From: Actinomycetota bacterium
Lineage (GTDB): Bacteria; Actinomycetota; Acidimicrobiia; Spongiisociales; ZC4RG35
Assembly: GCA_027296205.1 (NCBI GenBank)
Contig: JAPUJM010000118.1
Coordinates: forward strand, 1-8,567
DNA length: 8,567 bases
Direction: 5' to 3'
Of the stretch, positions 5,549 to 8,567 are shown in pieces (position 1 is the stretch's first letter; every line of letters begins with the position of its first letter). The notes under the pieces are model-generated. The model had not been told where the DNA came from. It worked only from the letters and a program-made list of their open reading frames with translations, and searched no databases. The translations under genes and the position numbers were made by a program.

Positions 5549-7691
5549 TCAGGGGACTTCGGCCCAACTGGTCGATGTCCTCGACGTCTTCCGTGCTCAC
5601 CATCCGGATGGCGACGTCGAATTGCTTCGCCGGGCTCACGATGTGGCCAAGGAAGCCCACGCCGGCCAGTACCGCAAGACTGGTGACCCCTACATCTCTC
5701 ACCCGCTCACGGTGGCGTATCTGCTCGCCCAATACGGATTGGACGTCGAGACCGTCGCCGCGGCGTTCCTTCACGACACGGTGGAGGACACCGGTCTCAC
5801 CCTGGATCAGCTCGCCTCGGACTTCGGTGAGGAGATCGCCCGGCTGATCGATGGGGTCACCAAGCTGGATCGGATTCGATACTCCAATCGGGAGCAGGCT
5901 CAAGCAGCGACGATTCGAAAGATGGTCGTAGCCATGGCGAAGGACGTGAGGGTTTTGATCATCAAGCTGTTTGATCGGCTTCACAACCTGCGAACCGTTT
6001 ACGCGCTCCGTGAGGAGAAACAGATCAGGGTTGCCCGCGAGACACTCGACGTGTATGCCCCGTTGGCTCACAGACTGGGTGCCCAGGAGATCAAGCACGA
6101 GTTCGAGGACCGCTGTTTCGCCATCCTCTATCCCGGACCGAATGCCGAGATCAAGGCAAGGCTTGCCGACGCGGCCCCGGAACGCGAGGCGTTCATCGAG
6201 AAGATGGTGATCGAGATTGGTGGGATGCTCGGGGACGCCGGGATCGAAGCCGAGGTCACCGGGCGGCCAAAGCACCAATACTCGATCTACCGGAAGATGA
6301 TCGAGCAGGACAGGCCGTTCGAGGACATCCACGACCTGATAGGTATTCGGGTGGTTACTCGGACGACACGCGACAGCTATGCGGCTCTCGGCCTCGTTCA
6401 CAGCCACTGGGTGCCGGTCACGGGGCGGTTCAAGGACTACATCGCAATGCCCAAGATCAACCTCTATCAATCACTCCACACCACCGTGATCGGGTCGGAC
6501 GGCAAGCCCCTCGAAGTACAGATCCGGACGGAGGAAATGCACAACCGCGCAGAGGCCGGTATCGCAGCTCATTGGCGGTACAAGGAAGGTGACATCGGTC
6601 AACACCTGACAGTTGAGATGCCGGCGCTCGACGAGGATCCCGAAGAATTCCTCGCCAATCTGAAACTCGACCTATATCAAGATGAAGTCTTCGTGCTTAC
6701 CCCGGGTGGAGATGTCAAAGAGATGCCGCGCGGATCCACGGCGGTAGACCTCGCCTACGCCGTTCATACCGAGGTGGGGGATCGCTGCGTTGGAGCCAAG
6801 GTCAACGGGCGTCTCGTTTCGCTGTCGACCAAACTCGAGTCCGGAGACATCGTTGAGGTTCTCACATCGAAGTCACCTGATTCGGGGCCCAGTCGTGACT
6901 GGCTCAACTTCGTTCGCACCAGCAAGGCAAAGGCCAAGATCAAGCATTGGTTCCAAAAGCAACGTCGCGATCAAGCTCTCGCCGATGGCAAAGACCGCAT
7001 GCAGGCAATGTTCAAGAGAGAGGCTCCCGACCTCGGGCCAGGCGAACGCGATGCTCATCTGTCAGAGATCGCCACCGAGCTCGGTCTGAAGGATGCCGAG
7101 GCACTCGTTGCCTCACTTGGAGAGGGGAATGTCTCCATTGACTCCATCACGGTCAGGCTGCAACGCCGCCTGGCGCCCGAAACGGGAGACGACTTGTTTC
7201 GCCCTCCCCGCAGGAAGGGGCCATCCGAGGCGGCCGATGTGGTGGTCGAAGGTCAGGACGACATGCTCGTGCATCTGGCACGCTGTTGCTCGCCTGTGCC
7301 CGGCGACCCGATCGTGGGTTACGTGACCGTGGGGCGCGGGGTGTCGGTTCATCGTGCCGATTGCACCAACGTGTCCTATCTCGCTGATCGACGCGAGCGC
7401 ACGGTGGAAGTGAGTTGGCCGAGTGGTGACAGTGGCGCGTTCGTAGTATGGATTCAGGTGGAGGCCCTGGATCGGACACGCCTGCTCCGCGACGTGACGG
7501 CCCTCGTCTCCGACACCGGAGGCAACATCACGGCGTCCTCGACCGTCGTGGGCGAGGGAAGGGTCGCCGTCCTCAAATATGAGATTGAGCTCTCCGATCC
7601 GAGTCAACTGGCACGTCTGCTCGCCGACCTTCGTGGCGTCGACGGTGTCTTTGCAGCTTTCAGGCTCGCCAACGACCCGTCGGCCGATTGA
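5526..7691 (+). CDS. rel: bifunctional (p)ppGpp synthetase/hydrolase (RelA/SpoT family)
   Basis: This enzyme makes (p)ppGpp from ATP and GDP/GTP at starved ribosomes and also degrades it. From ATG 5526 it has 721 residues in full family order. The HD hydrolase has H59, the HDTVED motif (83-88) and FDRLHNLRT with D150 and N154, so hydrolysis looks intact. The synthetase has GRPKHQYSIYRKM (246-258), the RFKD charge motif of bifunctional enzymes (301-304), NLYQSLHTT and EVQIRTEEMH (330-339). TGS is at about 385-446, then a helical region, a zinc-finger-like segment with CC at 587-588 and C613, and a C-terminal ACT domain (about 638-716). The frame is open upstream to 5442, but those codons are apt shadow. 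ATG 5526 lies 23 bases inside apt without a good Shine-Dalgarno, implying coupling to apt. Confidence 0.96.
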   Translation: MPSFDTTDQGTSAQLVDVLDVFRAHHPDGDVELLRRAHDVAKEAHAGQYRKTGDPYISHPLTVAYLLAQYGLDVETVAAAFLHDTVEDTGLTLDQLASDFGEEIARLIDGVTKLDRIRYSNREQAQAATIRKMVVAMAKDVRVLIIKLFDRLHNLRTVYALREEKQIRVARETLDVYAPLAHRLGAQEIKHEFEDRCFAILYPGPNAEIKARLADAAPEREAFIEKMVIEIGGMLGDAGIEAEVTGRPKHQYSIYRKMIEQDRPFEDIHDLIGIRVVTRTTRDSYAALGLVHSHWVPVTGRFKDYIAMPKINLYQSLHTTVIGSDGKPLEVQIRTEEMHNRAEAGIAAHWRYKEGDIGQHLTVEMPALDEDPEEFLANLKLDLYQDEVFVLTPGGDVKEMPRGSTAVDLAYAVHTEVGDRCVGAKVNGRLVSLSTKLESGDIVEVLTSKSPDSGPSRDWLNFVRTSKAKAKIKHWFQKQRRDQALADGKDRMQAMFKREAPDLGPGERDAHLSEIATELGLKDAEALVASLGEGNVSIDSITVRLQRRLAPETGDDLFRPPRRKGPSEAADVVVEGQDDMLVHLARCCSPVPGDPIVGYVTVGRGVSVHRADCTNVSYLADRRERTVEVSWPSGDSGAFVVWIQVEALDRTRLLRDVTALVSDTGGNITASSTVVGEGRVAVLKYEIELSDPSQLARLLADLRGVDGVFAAFRLANDPSAD

Positions 7692-7692
7692 A

Positions 7693-8340
7693 TTGCTGAT
7701 CCGCCAGATTCCTGCCTGGGTGGCGCAGACCAACGCCTGGGTAGTCGCTGATGAGCCCGGGGGTCAGGCGATCGTGGTCGATGCCCCCCCGGAGCCCGAG
7801 ATGATCGGGGAGTACATAGCGTCGATCGACGTGGCTGTCGTGGGCATCTTTCTGACCCACGGGCATGTCGATCACACCGGCGGAGCCGGATGGCTCGCCA
7901 CCAAGACCGGGGCTCCGACCTATGTCCACCCTGATGATGACTTCCTGACCCTGCACCCGACCGAGCAGTTGCGGGCCCTGTTTGGGATGACTCCGCCCGG
8001 GGAGTTCGACTTGCCAGAGAGGTTGGAGCCTCTCCACCACGGTCAGAGCTTCGAGTTGGCCGGGCTTACCCTCGAGGTCCGACAGACTCCCGGGCACACC
8101 CCGGGTCACTGCTGTTTCTACTGGGACGCCGAAGGCGTGCTGTTCTCCGGAGATCAGCTGTTTGCCGGATCGATCGGACGCACCGATCTGCCGGGTGGCT
8201 CCCACGCTGCCCTGTCGAACTCGATGCGGACCGAGGTAATGACTCTCGAGGACGATGTTCGGGTTCTTCCCGGTCATGGACCGGAGACGACGATCGGTGA
8301 GGAGAGGCGAACCAACCCTTTTCGCCACGAGTGGGTTTAA
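7693..8340 (+). CDS. MBL-fold metallohydrolase (glyoxalase II-like)
   Basis: This is a metallo-beta-lactamase-fold hydrolase with a two-metal site. From TTG 7693 it is 215 residues. It shows the signature THGHVDH (55-61), then TPGHTPGH (132-139), FSGDQLF with D154, and PGHGPET with H195, which together supply the expected metal ligands. These small single-domain proteins are often labelled hydroxyacylglutathione hydrolase, but many lack the C-terminal substrate domain of true glyoxalase II, as this one does, so the substrate is unknown. An MBL gene sits between rel and hisS in M. tuberculosis too. The start is chosen because MLIRQIPAWVAQTNAWVV matches how such proteins begin. An ATG at 7579 is in frame but would overlap rel by 113 bases. 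No Shine-Dalgarno is seen; the TTG is one base after the rel stop, suggesting re-initiation. Confidence 0.9.
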   Translation: MLIRQIPAWVAQTNAWVVADEPGGQAIVVDAPPEPEMIGEYIASIDVAVVGIFLTHGHVDHTGGAGWLATKTGAPTYVHPDDDFLTLHPTEQLRALFGMTPPGEFDLPERLEPLHHGQSFELAGLTLEVRQTPGHTPGHCCFYWDAEGVLFSGDQLFAGSIGRTDLPGGSHAALSNSMRTEVMTLEDDVRVLPGHGPETTIGEERRTNPFRHEWV

Positions 8341-8455
8341 GCCGAGATAGGGGTCATCACCCTCGTCAGTGGCTTCCCCGGGCACCGATCGCGAAGGATG
8401 GGCGTCCTGGCATCCGGCCCGCCGGACAGATCTCTGATCGCCGGGGACTCGCCGG

Positions 8456-8461
8456 TAACCT
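8456..8461 (+). promoter_or_regulatory. possible -10 element for hisS
   Basis: TAACCT fits the TAnnnT pattern and ends nine bases before the hisS ATG. Transcripts would start at or within a few bases of the start codon, giving a leaderless or nearly leaderless mRNA. That agrees with the absence of a Shine-Dalgarno. No -35 is evident. The rest of the 8341-8470 gap holds only short GC-rich inverted repeats, such as TCCGG/CCGGA around 8413-8425. I see no T-box features and no clear terminator. Confidence 0.3.
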
Positions 8462-8470
8462 GCGGCCCTC

Positions 8471-8567
8471 ATGAGCTTTCGACCCCCGAAGGGCACCGAC
8501 GATTTGATGGCGCCGCAATCACAGGCGTGGCGCGAGGCGTTGAGTCTCTGGGACGACTGGTCGGGGC
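8471..8567 (+). CDS. hisS: histidyl-tRNA synthetase, N-terminus (runs off the window)
   Basis: HisRS charges tRNA-His with histidine in the cytosol. Only the first 32 codons are present. They read MSFRPPKGTDDLMAPQSQAW and continue with a helix rich in Trp and Leu. The GTxD element after a basic residue is the family's N-terminal signature (R/K-G-T-x-D), followed by the helix leading into motif 1. Position right after the rel-MBL pair is the known actinobacterial place for hisS. The start is well fixed: an in-frame TAA lies at 8456-8458 and no other start codon follows it before 8471. No Shine-Dalgarno is visible. HisZ, a paralog lacking aminoacylation activity, cannot be excluded from this fragment, but the gene order favours HisS. 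Confidence 0.85.
   Translation, partial: MSFRPPKGTDDLMAPQSQAWREALSLWDDWSG

Noticed and set aside
5472..6470. Long - strand open frame (332 codons) opposite apt/rel
   Set aside because: It mirrors the codon structure of a strongly supported + strand gene; the translation has no family motif and is typical antisense shadow of GC-rich DNA.
7579..7692. Upstream extension of the MBL hydrolase frame
   Set aside because: It overlaps the Rel ACT domain out of frame; MBL proteins of this type start near LIRQIP.
8341..8470. T-box riboswitch upstream of hisS
   Set aside because: Only 130 bases, with no T-box core sequence, no specifier loop and no terminator/antiterminator pair that I can recognise.
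7660..8496. Long - strand open frame (278 codons) opposite the MBL gene and the hisS start
   Set aside because: It is antisense to clear MBL motifs on the + strand, has no recognisable domain, and would overlap hisS head-on.

Overview
The window is a GC-rich, tightly packed stretch of bacterial core genes, all on the + strand. The gene order ruvC-ruvA-ruvB, yajC-secD-secF, apt, rel, metallo-beta-lactamase (MBL) hydrolase, hisS is the order known from Actinobacteria; as I recall it, the Mycobacterium tuberculosis equivalent is roughly Rv2594c to Rv2580c with a few extra genes inserted. A LexA operator of the Gram-positive/actinobacterial type and the TADSYIVFYER motif in SecD point the same way. 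I infer an actinobacterium, possibly a deep-branching class such as Acidimicrobiia. The class is a guess and rests on no search.

Layout. Positions 1-157 hold at most the tail of an unknown gene, a C-rich tract that forms a G-quadruplex motif on the - strand, and the ruvC upstream region. Positions 170-2234 are ruvCAB, which encodes Holliday-junction resolution and branch migration; its genes overlap or nearly touch. A near-perfect SOS box covers the ruvC start codon. Positions 2235-2350 form the only sizeable gap inside the cluster. It contains two hairpins, the second followed by a T-run (a candidate intrinsic terminator), then a weak -10 element and a clear Shine-Dalgarno site. I read it as a boundary separating the DNA-damage unit from the secretion unit.

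Positions 2351-5008 are yajC-secD-secF, the accessory membrane complex of the Sec translocon. Positions 5024-5548 are apt (adenine salvage). Positions 5526-7691 are a full-length bifunctional (p)ppGpp synthetase/hydrolase whose start lies inside apt. Positions 7693-8340 are a glyoxalase II-like MBL hydrolase with a probable TTG start. After a 130-base gap, hisS begins at 8471 and runs off the window.

The annotated starts of secF, rel and the MBL gene are later than the longest open frames, because motifs and overlaps place them there. Several starts (ruvC, apt, rel, MBL, hisS) lack a recognisable Shine-Dalgarno, which suggests leaderless or coupled translation. I found no mobile element, CRISPR array, RNA gene or undescribed multi-gene system. 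The most interesting points are regulatory (the SOS box on the start codon and the ruvB/yajC boundary) and a cluster of substitutions at normally conserved RuvB positions.
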